Source: Leishmania martiniquensis (Eukaryota; Euglenozoa; Kinetoplastea; Trypanosomatida; Trypanosomatidae). From it: a stretch of 64,000 nt of DNA. Within the stretch, counting starts at the first letter, position 1, and every line of letters starts with the position of its first letter. This document shows positions 31,859-42,068 of this stretch, piece after piece. The position numbers and the translations under genes are program-made. The stretch spans positions 414,501 through 478,500 of the forward strand of contig NC_090167.1 of assembly GCF_017916325.1 (NCBI RefSeq). Reading direction: 5' to 3'. The notes beneath the pieces are model-generated. The model saw only the letters and a program-made list of their open reading frames with translations, had not been told where the DNA came from and made no database searches.

Positions 31859-34800
31859 ATGCCGGAGGAAAAGAAGCCGCGCTTTCTGCAGCAGACGACG
31901 TCGCAGCTGCTGCACCAGCAGGAGGCGCTGCGGAAGCGACGAGAGATGCTGGAACGCGAGAGCGCGAAACCGCCGGTTATGCGGTTTGGCACCAGCACGC
32001 CGCCACGCAATGCAGGCCGCCATGGGCGGTCCCCTGTCCCCCCCTCTTCAACGAGTGAGCGCCAGGCCGCGCACTCGGCGCTGCCACAAGTCAGCGGTGT
32101 CCATCGCGAGCTGAACTGGAGTCGTTCCGAGGACGAAAAGGCTGTGGAGCGCGCGCCGATGCGTTTTTCGACGCTGTTCCGCCCGTCACCGGCGGCTTCG
32201 GTCCTGACACACGCACGCGTTGCGAGCGCGCACTACTCACCCTCCTCACCAAGTCCGCGCGAGGTGAATACGTCTGACCAAGTGGACGCACTGTTGACGA
32301 AGAGGCGCAAGGAGACCTCCTCACCGCGCACAGTGTCGCCGCGCTCGCCTGTGCTGCAGCGGAGCCGCATGGAGCGCGATTGCATTCCCAGCGAGAAAAC
32401 AAAACGGAGGATGGACTCCCCTGCGCTTGTCTTCGCGGCGAATCCGGATAAAGCCGCGCAGACCACTGCGGGGGAGGCATCACAGGCCGGGGCATCTCAA
32501 ACCTCAGCGCGCAATGTGACACCGCCACAGGCAGCGGTCGAGCTGCGCACGAGTGCATCGCGGCCCGACCCGCAGGAGGCGCTCACTGACGAACAGGACG
32601 AGGCGACTGGTATTGCGGCGTTCTCCAACACGTTCCCGGTGCCTCGCTTCACCCCACTCTCGCCCGTTCCTGCGTCAGCCACCAAGCGACCGCAGCAGAC
32701 AGACGACGAGGTGCAGAGTACACCCATACGTTTTGCTATCGGCGAGTTCCGCACACCTCGACCGTTGACGCGACACTCTAATGCGGTTACACCCGTCGCC
32801 GGTCAGTCTTTCCCCGTGCAGAGAGACGATGCGGACCCGCAAGCACCCCCTGCGGTGGAAAGGAAGATCGAGACAAGGCCCACAGCGTCCCCAACCCCAG
32901 AGCCGGCTCCGCGAGTACGTGCCAGCGCGGGCCCTGCTACTGGCGCGGAGGAATGCGCTCCGCCTATTCCGCCCGAGAGGGAAGCGCACCTGAGCATTGC
33001 GCACGGCACTGCTTCCACGGAAGTTGCGGACACGCATGACACGGTACAGACGACAGAGCCTCGGGAGGCGATCCTTCACTCGTCGCCCTTTGCCAACGTA
33101 TCGCCGCGCCGAAAGACCCCGTCGCCGCCGCGCCGTACCAAAGTGAGCCCAGCGCCAACGCCGCAGGACCTCATTCACAGCGTCCAGGTCTCAGCGGAGA
33201 AGCGCCCATGTGGATGCGAGCGGCCTACGCCATCGCCAGGGAACTGGAACCTCCGCCGCAACACCGCAACGCCGTCTCGCACAGGCTCGCCGCCGCCTAC
33301 CCCAGTGCCGCCGTCTAACAGGCCCATGACAGACTTCGGCGCGCCTTTGCAGAAGTGCTGCGATCGCCCGACGCCTGTGTCCCTCTCTTCGCAGCCGGCT
33401 GGTGGGGAGATTCGGAACACCACCGCAGGTGCTTCCTCTGCTTCCCCGTGGCCCACCACCGAAAACATTATCTGCAGCATTATGGCAGCTACCAGCGAAG
33501 GGCTACGCCGCGGCAGAGAAGTCTGCGAAGCAGCTACCGTGCACTCGTTCTCCGAAGAGGCTGACCGCGGCGCCTTGGAGCAGTTCTCGAACGGAGAGGG
33601 GAACGCATCGCACACCAACTCGTCCAACAGGGCGATGCCGGAGACGTTTGACATGCACGCCAACGTGGAGGATAAGGAGTGTGTCGGGGGCCACGATTTC
33701 CACGCCGCACCGCATGCCTACGATGCGGCGCACACACCGTCACCAGTTCCCTCAGACCGGCAGTACGGCGAGAGCCTTCTCGCCTCCGCTGAGAAGCGCC
33801 GTTGCGGGCGACCCACCCCGCCGGAGCGCAATCTCGATGTCGCAGTGGGTGGGGACCCTGACAGTCATGCGAGTTACACCACAAGCGGGTCTCCACAGCC
33901 GTCTGCGAGCCACCTTCTCCGGAGCCTGGACGTGTCTATCGAGAAGGGTAGTCCTCGCGGTAAGCCAGCGGACCGTGCCGAGCAGGTGAGGGGGAGTGGT
34001 ACCGGCGAAGCATCAGCTAGAGAGGCGGCGGGCCAGCTCACAGCGTTTCGCACCCCCTCGCCAACACCCACGCCAGAGCACGTCATTGCCAGCCTGCAGG
34101 CCTCCGCCGAAAAACGGGGGCGCTCCGGCGCCGTTGATGCCACGACTGCCCCCACAGATTCCTTGGCCGCGGCCCCCACAAGCACCAGCTGCAGCTCTTA
34201 CCAGTCACCGACGCTGACGCCGCAGAATGTAAAGGACAGTGTGCAAAAGCTAGTGAGGGAGCCGCAGCAGGTGACCCGCTGCGACGCGCCCGCTCCAATG
34301 CGACCGTGGAAAGAGATGTCCAAAGGTACTCCGAACAGCGCAAGCTGCGGGGCGACGTGGAACTCCTCGGCATCACCGGTGGTTACGGCGGAGAATGTTG
34401 ACGTAACGCTAGATACCCTCGAGCGCGATCAGCGATACCAGTCCCGCTCCTCGCATGCGTCTCGAGCATCTGGCGTTTCGCCGGAAGAGCCGAGCGACCT
34501 GTTGCCACACGACAGCGCCCTTTCGTCTTTAGGGGCGGCTGAAAAGGCGGACGGGGTGGATGCCTGTGAGACCCGGGCACCCGTTACTGAGGAGGCTGCC
34601 CCTCCTGCTGTGGCCTCACCCGCGCCCTCTGAGATAGCCGCGACCTCGACCATGTTCTTTGATTGCGTGAGCGCTCCTTCGACACCGGCTCTGCAAAGCG
34701 CAGAGACAGCGAAGAAGGATGAGGACACCCTTGAATCGGCCATTCACAGGCGCGGCGCCGCCCATGTGCCGCAACATTTCTACGATCTGCAGCGGGAGGT

Positions 34801-36709
34801 GGCCGAAATTTCGAAGGGGCGCAGCCGGACGCGCACGCTGCTGCCGCACGCATACGAGCGGCTGTCTCCCATCCCGACCCAAACGATGCCAGTAGCGGGG
34901 GACACTCCACCTGCTGTGGCACCCATTGAGCAGGAGCAGGTAGCTTACCATGCTCCGCTGCATGAAGCCGATGACCCGAGAGACGGCGGTCATGCTGCAT
35001 CGGAGAAAGACGCCGAGACGGAGGACTTGGCTCGCCGCAGCAGCCTCATCCTCGTATACCCCTCAGCTTCCCCTCAGCCACTTCTTCAGCAACCGCACAA
35101 ACCAGCGCCCGCGGTCCCTGCCCCCAGTGTGAGCCCGGTGCAGGTACCCCGCACGCCGACACCCCCGCCACGGTGTCCCTTGCAGCAAGCGCGATCTCTC
35201 GCCATTGAAAGGAGACCGGTGAACAGCATCCGCAGCGATCACCACGAGTCGCCGCTGCCGCGTCCTGTTCCACTACGCTCTCAGGTCGCACTGGGACAAG
35301 CGGTACAGATGTCGCACAAGAGCTCTCATTCTGGCACGGTTCCCCCGGTCTGGGGTGCGCCATGCGTCCTTGCTGCAAAGTGTGGCGTCGCGTGCGCGCC
35401 TCCTCATCGTGCGTGTATGCAGCCACCCCCGTCACGGTGCACCGCTGCCCTGCCGCGCGAGGAGGCTGTGGATCAAGAGGCGAACTTGTTTGATCCGCAG
35501 AATGACTGGATGGATCTTGTGCAACCGCTGCAGCCTCATACAATTACAGTCTCCCCACAAGGTGGCACGGTAGTCTATACAGAGCATTCATCTACAGAAT
35601 CGCCGGGGAACCTTGAAGGGCCAGTGCGCTGTGCCTCTCCCTCGCGCTCTCGCAAGCGAAGCCGCAGCGCGCAGACTCCACTCCCTCAGACTCGGCAGCT
35701 GACGGCGGCGACGCCGGCAAGCATCGCCCTCACCTTAGACGACGGCGTCTCGTCTGGCAGAAAGTCGTCGCGCAACGCTGCAACGCCCAAGTCTCAAGCG
35801 CCGCAGACTCCCCGTAGCTCGGCACGTGGGCGGAAGAGTCAAGCGGAGGAGCTTCTTGAGATGCTACCTGCGGAGGTGATGGCCGAGGTGGTCCGTATAG
35901 AGGAGGCAGAAGGGTTTACGGCAGCCTGTACAGCAGCGGCGGCCGTGCCAGTAGATTCGCTTGACTGCCGACCGTCTCTGGGCTCATGCGACGGGCGACT
36001 CAGTGGCGTCTCCGATGGGGACTCGACCCTCGGCCTCGCGTCGACCATTTCTCAGCGTGTCTCGCAGCGGCCGCGGCGAGTGTACCATAATTACGACTAC
36101 TACATTCAATATCTCCAGGGCATCGCCAACTCCAGTGCCAAAAAAGCACGCAAAGCTGCCGGTCGTCGCACACATCGTGCTGTCTTGAAAGATGTGGCGA
36201 GCGTCAACGCGAAGCCCATCGTGCAGCATGCTGGTGGTGGCCGGCCTTCCGCAGCATCACCGCTGCCGTGTGGCAGTCGCAGCCGGTCGGGCTCCTCGCG
36301 CGGCATTGGGAGTCCGGCTACGAGCACGAAGTCCTCGGCGATGCGCGTGCCGGAGGACACGGCTGTCTCTCCAGAGATGTCGTCCCCACGGCGTGCCGGT
36401 GGTCGCCGGCAGCTAACAGTCTCCACGCGTCTCTCTGCCGAGCTCCAGAAGGCACTGTTTAAGGAGCCACTTCCGGCGAAGACGACTCGCAAGCGCAGCT
36501 TGCGCAAGGCGTCTGCCAAGTCTACCAAGCCCGCCAAAAAGTCGTCGACGCCCTCGCCAAAGGGCCGAGGCTCCGTCAGCTCGACCACCACGCCGAAAGT
36601 CGCAAAGGCGCCTCCGTCAGACACTCGTGGCAAGAGGTCAATTAAGAAATTTGTGACAGCCAAGGCGATGCGGCTTCCGCGGCGTAGTGCCAAGCGCGGC
36701 AAGGCATAA
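31859..36709 (+). CDS. 1616-residue basic, disordered repeat protein, function unknown (nuclear candidate)
   Basis: I do not recognise this family. The N terminus has a short basic helix (QQEALRKRREMLERES, about 20-35). Most of the rest is Ser/Pro/Thr/Ala-rich and probably unstructured, with many SP/TP sites that would suit proline-directed kinases. Short RF-x-n-(S/T)P motifs recur at residues 40, 100, 261 and 289. Seven degenerate repeats of about 20 residues (best copies near 430, 630 and 735) follow the pattern TP-(Q/E)-(N/D)-(V/L)-I-x-S-(V/L)-Q-x-SAEKR. Three copies of C-x-RPTP occur at 453, 501 and 649. A predicted helix (EELLEMLPAEVMAEVVRIEE) precedes a Tyr-rich patch (VYHNYDYYIQYLQGI) near 1405-1420. 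The last 200 residues are Lys/Arg/Ser-rich with SPKG-type motifs, like a histone H1 tail. This suggests a chromatin or nuclear scaffold protein; that is inference. Confidence 0.85.
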   Translation: MPEEKKPRFLQQTTSQLLHQQEALRKRREMLERESAKPPVMRFGTSTPPRNAGRHGRSPVPPSSTSERQAAHSALPQVSGVHRELNWSRSEDEKAVERAPMRFSTLFRPSPAASVLTHARVASAHYSPSSPSPREVNTSDQVDALLTKRRKETSSPRTVSPRSPVLQRSRMERDCIPSEKTKRRMDSPALVFAANPDKAAQTTAGEASQAGASQTSARNVTPPQAAVELRTSASRPDPQEALTDEQDEATGIAAFSNTFPVPRFTPLSPVPASATKRPQQTDDEVQSTPIRFAIGEFRTPRPLTRHSNAVTPVAGQSFPVQRDDADPQAPPAVERKIETRPTASPTPEPAPRVRASAGPATGAEECAPPIPPEREAHLSIAHGTASTEVADTHDTVQTTEPREAILHSSPFANVSPRRKTPSPPRRTKVSPAPTPQDLIHSVQVSAEKRPCGCERPTPSPGNWNLRRNTATPSRTGSPPPTPVPPSNRPMTDFGAPLQKCCDRPTPVSLSSQPAGGEIRNTTAGASSASPWPTTENIICSIMAATSEGLRRGREVCEAATVHSFSEEADRGALEQFSNGEGNASHTNSSNRAMPETFDMHANVEDKECVGGHDFHAAPHAYDAAHTPSPVPSDRQYGESLLASAEKRRCGRPTPPERNLDVAVGGDPDSHASYTTSGSPQPSASHLLRSLDVSIEKGSPRGKPADRAEQVRGSGTGEASAREAAGQLTAFRTPSPTPTPEHVIASLQASAEKRGRSGAVDATTAPTDSLAAAPTSTSCSSYQSPTLTPQNVKDSVQKLVREPQQVTRCDAPAPMRPWKEMSKGTPNSASCGATWNSSASPVVTAENVDVTLDTLERDQRYQSRSSHASRASGVSPEEPSDLLPHDSALSSLGAAEKADGVDACETRAPVTEEAAPPAVASPAPSEIAATSTMFFDCVSAPSTPALQSAETAKKDEDTLESAIHRRGAAHVPQHFYDLQREVAEISKGRSRTRTLLPHAYERLSPIPTQTMPVAGDTPPAVAPIEQEQVAYHAPLHEADDPRDGGHAASEKDAETEDLARRSSLILVYPSASPQPLLQQPHKPAPAVPAPSVSPVQVPRTPTPPPRCPLQQARSLAIERRPVNSIRSDHHESPLPRPVPLRSQVALGQAVQMSHKSSHSGTVPPVWGAPCVLAAKCGVACAPPHRACMQPPPSRCTAALPREEAVDQEANLFDPQNDWMDLVQPLQPHTITVSPQGGTVVYTEHSSTESPGNLEGPVRCASPSRSRKRSRSAQTPLPQTRQLTAATPASIALTLDDGVSSGRKSSRNAATPKSQAPQTPRSSARGRKSQAEELLEMLPAEVMAEVVRIEEAEGFTAACTAAAAVPVDSLDCRPSLGSCDGRLSGVSDGDSTLGLASTISQRVSQRPRRVYHNYDYYIQYLQGIANSSAKKARKAAGRRTHRAVLKDVASVNAKPIVQHAGGGRPSAASPLPCGSRSRSGSSRGIGSPATSTKSSAMRVPEDTAVSPEMSSPRRAGGRRQLTVSTRLSAELQKALFKEPLPAKTTRKRSLRKASAKSTKPAKKSSTPSPKGRGSVSSTTTPKVAKAPPSDTRGKRSIKKFVTAKAMRLPRRSAKRGKA

Positions 36710-37258
36710 CGTGGGGCATCTGTGCCTTGGTAGTGCTGCACACATGAGCAGGGGGGATGTGGGAAGCATCGGGCACAGCGTGAGCGTTGTCTCCAGCTGG
36801 GCGGCATTGACGCTCCCCCTCCCCCTCCCTGCTCGCCGCGGCTAGTTGTTTGTTCCCCCGCCGTTGAAGCAGGTGCTGCTGCCTAGCCGAGGCCCCTCCG
36901 AAGCCTGCCGGCTGATGAGGACACCCGAGCTACGGAGCGCGCTTTAGGAGCTGTTTTTAAGGAATACAAAAAACTGAAATGGCCCGCTTCATTCTCCTTG
37001 GGTGCGCTTGAGACCTTTTTTTCCGGGGACGTCTGTGCTGACAGCTATTACGATCTTTCTCTCTCTCTGTGCGTGTGTCTGCTAGCTTTGTGGCGTGCTC
37101 GGTTGTCCTGCCAACAGTGTCTTTAGCTCTTGTGTCTGCATAGCGATACCGCTGCGGGGATCCACTGTCTCTGCCCTCTTTGTTCTTCTGTCGTCTTTGC
37201 CCCCTCCTTCCCTTCCACACTATTAGATCTGGCCTCCCCCTCTCTCCGCTGATAACTA

Positions 37259-37287
37259 TGCACACACACACACACACATACACACAT
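37259..37287. repeat. (CA)n microsatellite
   Basis: CA units interrupted by one TA; a companion (TG)n tract lies 70 bases downstream at 37366-37399. The two could pair in RNA. Confidence 0.8.
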
Positions 37288-38017
37288 TTATATTCATAAT
37301 AGATACAGCAGAGGTCGGCATACGCGTACGTGTCAACACGTCATCCATCTATACATATATATTGTTTGTGTGTGTGTGTGTGCGTGCGTGTGTGTGTATT
37401 CAGCTCTTTTCTCTATGCTTCCTCCTCTTAGAGTTACATAAATGCTCTTCAACAGTCAAGAGCAGCGATGCACTTGGCGCAGGGCGCCGTTCTCTCCTCT
37501 ACCCACCCTCCCACCCCACCCCACCCAAGAATGGACGAAAAATGGGTGAACTCTGGTGTCAATCGCTGTGGCGAGCGCTTTTCGTTTCGTTCGAAGGCAA
37601 TCACCGTTTCCCTTCTTTCCTTCTTTTCCCCTACTCCCACCCACATCCACCCAGACCCACCCACCCACCCACTCCCACATGCACACTTTCGTGTGGTGCT
37701 TCAGGGACGTTTCAAGTAACTTCCCATACGCTACTCGCCCTTCCCATTCCCCGTTACTAGGCAGGCGCACGCATGCATGAGCATGGCAGAGGGACGTCGG
37801 GTGCGGGCTGTGCTGCTCCTCTCAAGCCACTCGAACTGGGCTGCACTTGCCTCTTGCTGCCTGATACCGCTGCGGCTTTTTTCACTGGTTCTCTGTCTCC
37901 CCACCTCCTTCCTCTCTCCCTCTTGGCCTGCGTTTTCACCACCTGAGCGCATTTCTTTCCTTATCGTTGCCTCTTCACTACCGGCCTCTTCTCCCCCCTC
38001 TCCGCGAACCGCCAAGC

Positions 38018-38045
38018 CCTTTCCCTCTCTCTTTCTCTGTCGCAG
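38018..38045 (+). promoter_or_regulatory. Candidate spliced-leader acceptor for the 757-residue gene
   Basis: A dense C/T tract is followed by CGCAG ending at 38045, 72 bases before the ATG at 38117. Confidence 0.45.
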
Positions 38046-38116
38046 AGTGCGACAACTCGTACTGACTGCGCCACCTAAGGGAATTTCGTCCCCGCTGATC
38101 GCCACGCCACCACACG

Positions 38117-40390
38117 ATGCACAGGCGCACCGAAAAGATGCCCCTCTTTAATTCGTGCAGCAGGCGCCTGCAGGGCTTCCCGATAAGGCCTTGCGCCTAC
38201 GCCAATATTTCTCGATGGTGCAGCAGCCCCTCGGAGTCGCTTGCATCTGAGCAGCTGCAACACACACACGTGCAAGCGTCGCCGATCACTACCAGTGGCT
38301 TGTCTGCATCCCATACGCCGGGCTCTCTTGACCTAGGCTTAAACTTTGCCACGATGGACTTCGACGCGGTCGTAAGGGCTACACACGCAGCCATCGCCCG
38401 TGAGCGCAGTGCCGGGCTTGCGTCTGAGCAGCGAGAGCAGGCATTGGAGGTGAAGCTGGACAAGGAGGACGGCGCACCCGCACCTACTCAAGAGTGGAAT
38501 CCAGTAACGGCGCCGCCTGCTGCGTCGTCCGCAGAGGGTGCCCATCAGCTGCCTGCACCTGTGCCTCACTACGCGTCACCACAGCAGAGGCGTTCTGACG
38601 GTGACTCGCCAGCGCCACAGCCGCCGCAGGCCCGGCTTTCACCGCGTTCGCTCGGGCGGGAGAGGGGGTTTACCCGATACTCTCTCCAAGACAAGCTGAA
38701 GGACTGCGTAGCCGACGGAAGTTGGGCGCGGGCCTTCCAGCTGTTCACGAACGCTGTGGAGCAAGCATGCCGCCAGGTGCTGGTTCCCCGTGGCGCTCCC
38801 GACGGTGCAGCGGTCAGCAGAGAGGCTGACGCCGAAGTGACCGCAGCGGACTCAGGCAACCTGCCCCTGGATACAACCCGAGAATTTCAGTGCTTTGCGG
38901 CGTTGCGCAAGCAGCTGGCGCCTCTCCCACCGACAAAGCCTCGAGAGCGTGTGGCGCTTGTAAAGAACATGCACGGCGTCATGCGTTGGACCGGCCTGCA
39001 CTATTACCTGCTGTGGAAGTGCCTTCTAGAGGCTGGGCGACTGGAGGAGCTGAAGCGCGTCTGGCTCGTTATGGAACGCACCGGGTTCGCAGAGTACCAG
39101 ATGGAGGAGCGGACGGTGAACGCGATGATGACGCTGCTCCGCCCCACGTCGCAATCAACAGAGCTTGTGATGGCCACTGTAGTCCCCCCCGGCGGCTCTA
39201 TGGCGGGCACTGCGTCGCATCAGAAGGGCATACTCCGCGAGCTCGTCAAATCGCTGGAGCAGGCCGCTGCAAAGCGAAACTTCCAGCTGGCAGATGTAAA
39301 CCGCCGTACCGCTGAGGGTGTTCGAATCGTCGAGGCGCTCAAGCGTGCGCAGCGGGGCTGCGGCGGCGAAGGCACCGCAGCTCACGCCACTGCCGCACCC
39401 GATGAAGGGGAAGGTGCAACGTGGGCTACTGACTCAGGGGAAGCTGCGGTTGCGGTTGCGGTTGGCGATTTCAATGGACTGCTTCGGCGTGCGCGCACGC
39501 ACGAGGAAACTGACCGTATTCTCAGCATGATGGCAAAGCTGAAGATCGAGAGAGAAGGCATCACCTACGCGAGCCTCATTGCTGCGCTGCACAACCCGCA
39601 GTATGTGCTGCCGGGCCACACAGCCGAGGAGCTGGCAGCTCACCAAGCTCGTGGTGCCACTTCTTCCGAGCTTACGGCGACGAAGGAGGAGAGCAGAGGC
39701 GCAGCGAAGGACACCAACATCTCTGGTTGTGCGCACATCTCAGCCGACTCTTCACCGATCAAGACGTCTTACGAAGCCTACAGACAGGAGCGCGTAAAGG
39801 CCGGCATGACATGGTTCGAGGCGTGCCCTCCTACACACCGCACGGCCGATGTCTTCAATGAGCTGCTCTACCTGCTTCGTGCAAAATCGCACTGGTCTCA
39901 ATTTGACGCAAAGCTCGTGCAGCTTCGCGGAAACGCTGTGGTGGCAGAGACCGAGTGGCCCCAGACGCTCGCTGAAGCAGAGCCACCTGTGGGGACATCA
40001 GTGCCCGCCGCTCAAGAAGCCGTACACATTCTCGCTCCCCACTGGGCCACTTGTCCCAATGGTAAAACATACGAGCTTCTTATACAACGCGCCCGCTACG
40101 TACACCAGTGGGATGTGATGTGGGCTCTCTATGAGGAAATGATTACCACCGGTGTTCGCGGCACAACCCGCACCTACGAGGTACTCTTGCGAGAAGCTTA
40201 CAACCACCCGCCGTACTCTGTCCGTGCCCTCAAGCACCCCAGCGGCGGCGATGCCACCTCCCGATTTCTCCTGAGCATTTACGACGAATTGCGTCGCAGC
40301 GGCGGCGATGTGCACTCTCTCAAAGACACCCTTAACGTCGTAAGCGCGTGGACAACAGCACGCTCAACGACGACTCGGCGGTACTCATGA
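38117..40390 (+). CDS. PPR-like, probably mitochondrial protein (757 residues)
   Basis: The N terminus is basic and hydroxylated without acids (MPLFNSCSRRLQGFPIRPCA from Met8), as in a mitochondrial presequence; translation could begin at 38117 or 38138. Helical-pair segments resembling pentatricopeptide repeats are seen near residues 294-340 (LHYYLLWKCLLEAGRLEELK), 450-490 (FNGLLRRARTHEETDRILSM) and 648-695 (KTYELLIQRARYVHQWDVMW, then EEMITTGVRGTTRTYEVLL). PPR proteins bind RNA in organelles and handle mitochondrial RNA processing, editing-linked maturation or ribosome function. Between the repeats lie acidic and Ala-rich linkers. Repeats are few and degenerate, so the assignment is moderate. 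A 438-bp inverted repeat begins 123 bases after the stop. Confidence 0.75.
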   Translation: MHRRTEKMPLFNSCSRRLQGFPIRPCAYANISRWCSSPSESLASEQLQHTHVQASPITTSGLSASHTPGSLDLGLNFATMDFDAVVRATHAAIARERSAGLASEQREQALEVKLDKEDGAPAPTQEWNPVTAPPAASSAEGAHQLPAPVPHYASPQQRRSDGDSPAPQPPQARLSPRSLGRERGFTRYSLQDKLKDCVADGSWARAFQLFTNAVEQACRQVLVPRGAPDGAAVSREADAEVTAADSGNLPLDTTREFQCFAALRKQLAPLPPTKPRERVALVKNMHGVMRWTGLHYYLLWKCLLEAGRLEELKRVWLVMERTGFAEYQMEERTVNAMMTLLRPTSQSTELVMATVVPPGGSMAGTASHQKGILRELVKSLEQAAAKRNFQLADVNRRTAEGVRIVEALKRAQRGCGGEGTAAHATAAPDEGEGATWATDSGEAAVAVAVGDFNGLLRRARTHEETDRILSMMAKLKIEREGITYASLIAALHNPQYVLPGHTAEELAAHQARGATSSELTATKEESRGAAKDTNISGCAHISADSSPIKTSYEAYRQERVKAGMTWFEACPPTHRTADVFNELLYLLRAKSHWSQFDAKLVQLRGNAVVAETEWPQTLAEAEPPVGTSVPAAQEAVHILAPHWATCPNGKTYELLIQRARYVHQWDVMWALYEEMITTGVRGTTRTYEVLLREAYNHPPYSVRALKHPSGGDATSRFLLSIYDELRRSGGDVHSLKDTLNVVSAWTTARSTTTRRYS

Positions 40391-40513
40391 GGCGTGTTTG
40401 GAAGTAAGACGGCGGCGCACACGATCGTGACGGTGGGGAAGGTGAGAGGGGCAGCGACGCCCTTTTTGCTGTGCGTAGGGCTACCTCAGCGGCTTCACAT
40501 GCTGAGTGTCCCC

Positions 40514-40951
40514 ATGTCGGAGGAAGCTGAGCAGCCACTCCCTCTCTCCCCTTTGTATCCCCCGCAAGCACAGGGCCACTTCTGGTGGTGGCAAGGGCTG
40601 TAGGCGGTCCGGCCCCGCAGCGCGTGGCGTCGGAGTGATCGGCGCCATCGAGCGCGCTTGTGCCCCCCCACGGGTCACAGGCAAAGTGTCAGCGCGGCTC
40701 GGACGGATCTCAGGCGGTCCCCGCACTGCTGGCCGGTGTAGGGCGCGAGCGCCACGCCCCGAGTGACGTGCACCTCGTGGCGTCCGGCATTACGAGTGTC
40801 GCCTCACGGTGGTGCCTGTGGGGGGGTGGCAGATGGAGTGGGAGACGGCGACCGCGACGGGCGGAGCGCTGCTGTCGCGCGTGTCGGCCGCTGCTTCCCG
40901 CCACGTCGCTGCGCCGACTGGGAGGCCGGCGAGAAGGGGGAGGGGCACTTG
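40514..40951 (+). repeat. Left arm of a near-identical 438-bp inverted repeat
   Basis: This segment is the exact reverse complement of 44453-44890 as read by eye. Continuing six bases outward to 40957, only one base differs (40952); beyond that similarity stops abruptly, and on the inner-gene-distal side it stops at 40514. The composition is GC-rich with no coding signal. It lies wholly in the 3'UTR or intergenic DNA after the PPR-like gene. Confidence 0.95.
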
Positions 40952-42068
40952 AGTGATGGGAGGCAGAGAGGGGAAACGCTGCGTGAGGAGGGAAGAAGAT
41001 ATTGAGCCACCGAGTCGGCTCACGCGATGGAGAAGCGGTATCGCGGCCAGAGAGATTCGTCGAGTGGTGATAGGCGTGAAAGCGTTGCCGCTCATTTCAG
41101 CATTCCTGTGTTTCTCTAGTCAAACGAAGGATGGTGGGTGTTTAGCTGGCATTCTGGCGGCACCAAAGAGGTTAGCAAGAATCTGTTGAATTTGATTCGC
41201 GCGCGTCGCTCTTCTCAACGAAGCGATGTACGGGCATCCCAAAGAATGCACGGGCGTGGAGCTTCTGCGTTCTTCAGCTCCAAGTTTCTCCATCCCCTTC
41301 GCTGCCCGCACCACACGGCCTGCCTTCTACCTTGAGTGAGCTGCGCGTGCACCTCAAAAAAGAAAAGCAACAATCTAAATGACTCCTTGCGCTCGTTGCC
41401 ACCTCTGTGAACTTATCATTGCTGTTTACTGGGGATGCCCGTGTCGCGTCGGTCACACATCCATCGTCATCCGATGTTGACGCGCCCCCTCTCCGGTATG
41501 ACTCCGGCAGCTGTGTGACAGTGGTTCTCCGCCGCACCAAAGAGAGTCTTTTCACTGCCTCGCTTTTGCATACTCGTCCGCCTACGCCCTTTTCTCTCAC
41601 AGTACTTTCCCCTCGCTGCCCCTTCTTTGTGCCCTGCTATTAAAGCCCATCTCGAAGTGTGGCAGTGCACCTCTTGTTTCTCTACACTCCTCTTTTGCTG
41701 GTGGCCTCTTCCGCGCTGCTTTTCTCTCTCCTACTCGCTCCTTGTGTATGTGTGTCTGTGTATGGGTGCCCGCGGTATCCGCTCATCAACTTTGACACCT
41801 GTACCGCTTCGTCTGCCCTCCCCCCTTCTTCGCTTCCCCTCCTCATCCACCACGTGAAGTGGCCGCACGCTTTTCCTGACTTGCCTCTCTGCCGGTCCAA
41901 GGCGCATTTTTAGACTGCTTCTTGGTGTCTTTTTTCGCCACCGCTTAATCGCTTTTCTCTTTTTTTCTCTTCGCCACTGCCGCCGAGAAGCCCCGATCGT
42001 CTCCGTCACCAACCCTTGTTTCTGTGTCTGTCTCTCTCTTCTCACCCGCATCCGCCACACGCGTGTGC

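Larger units (their letters stand above)
36710..38116. other. Intergenic: 3'UTR of the 1616-residue gene and 5'UTR of the PPR-like gene
   Basis: No gene supported. Microsatellites lie at 37259-37287 (CA) and 37351-37399 (TG), and C-rich DNA with repeated CCCAC units lies at 37501-37530 and 37636-37675. Confidence 0.5.

Noticed and set aside
40660..40956. 98-codon frame that is duplicated at 44448-44744
   Set aside because: The duplication is at the DNA level (inverted repeat); the peptide is Gly/Arg/Ala-rich with no start context, so identity is not evidence of coding.
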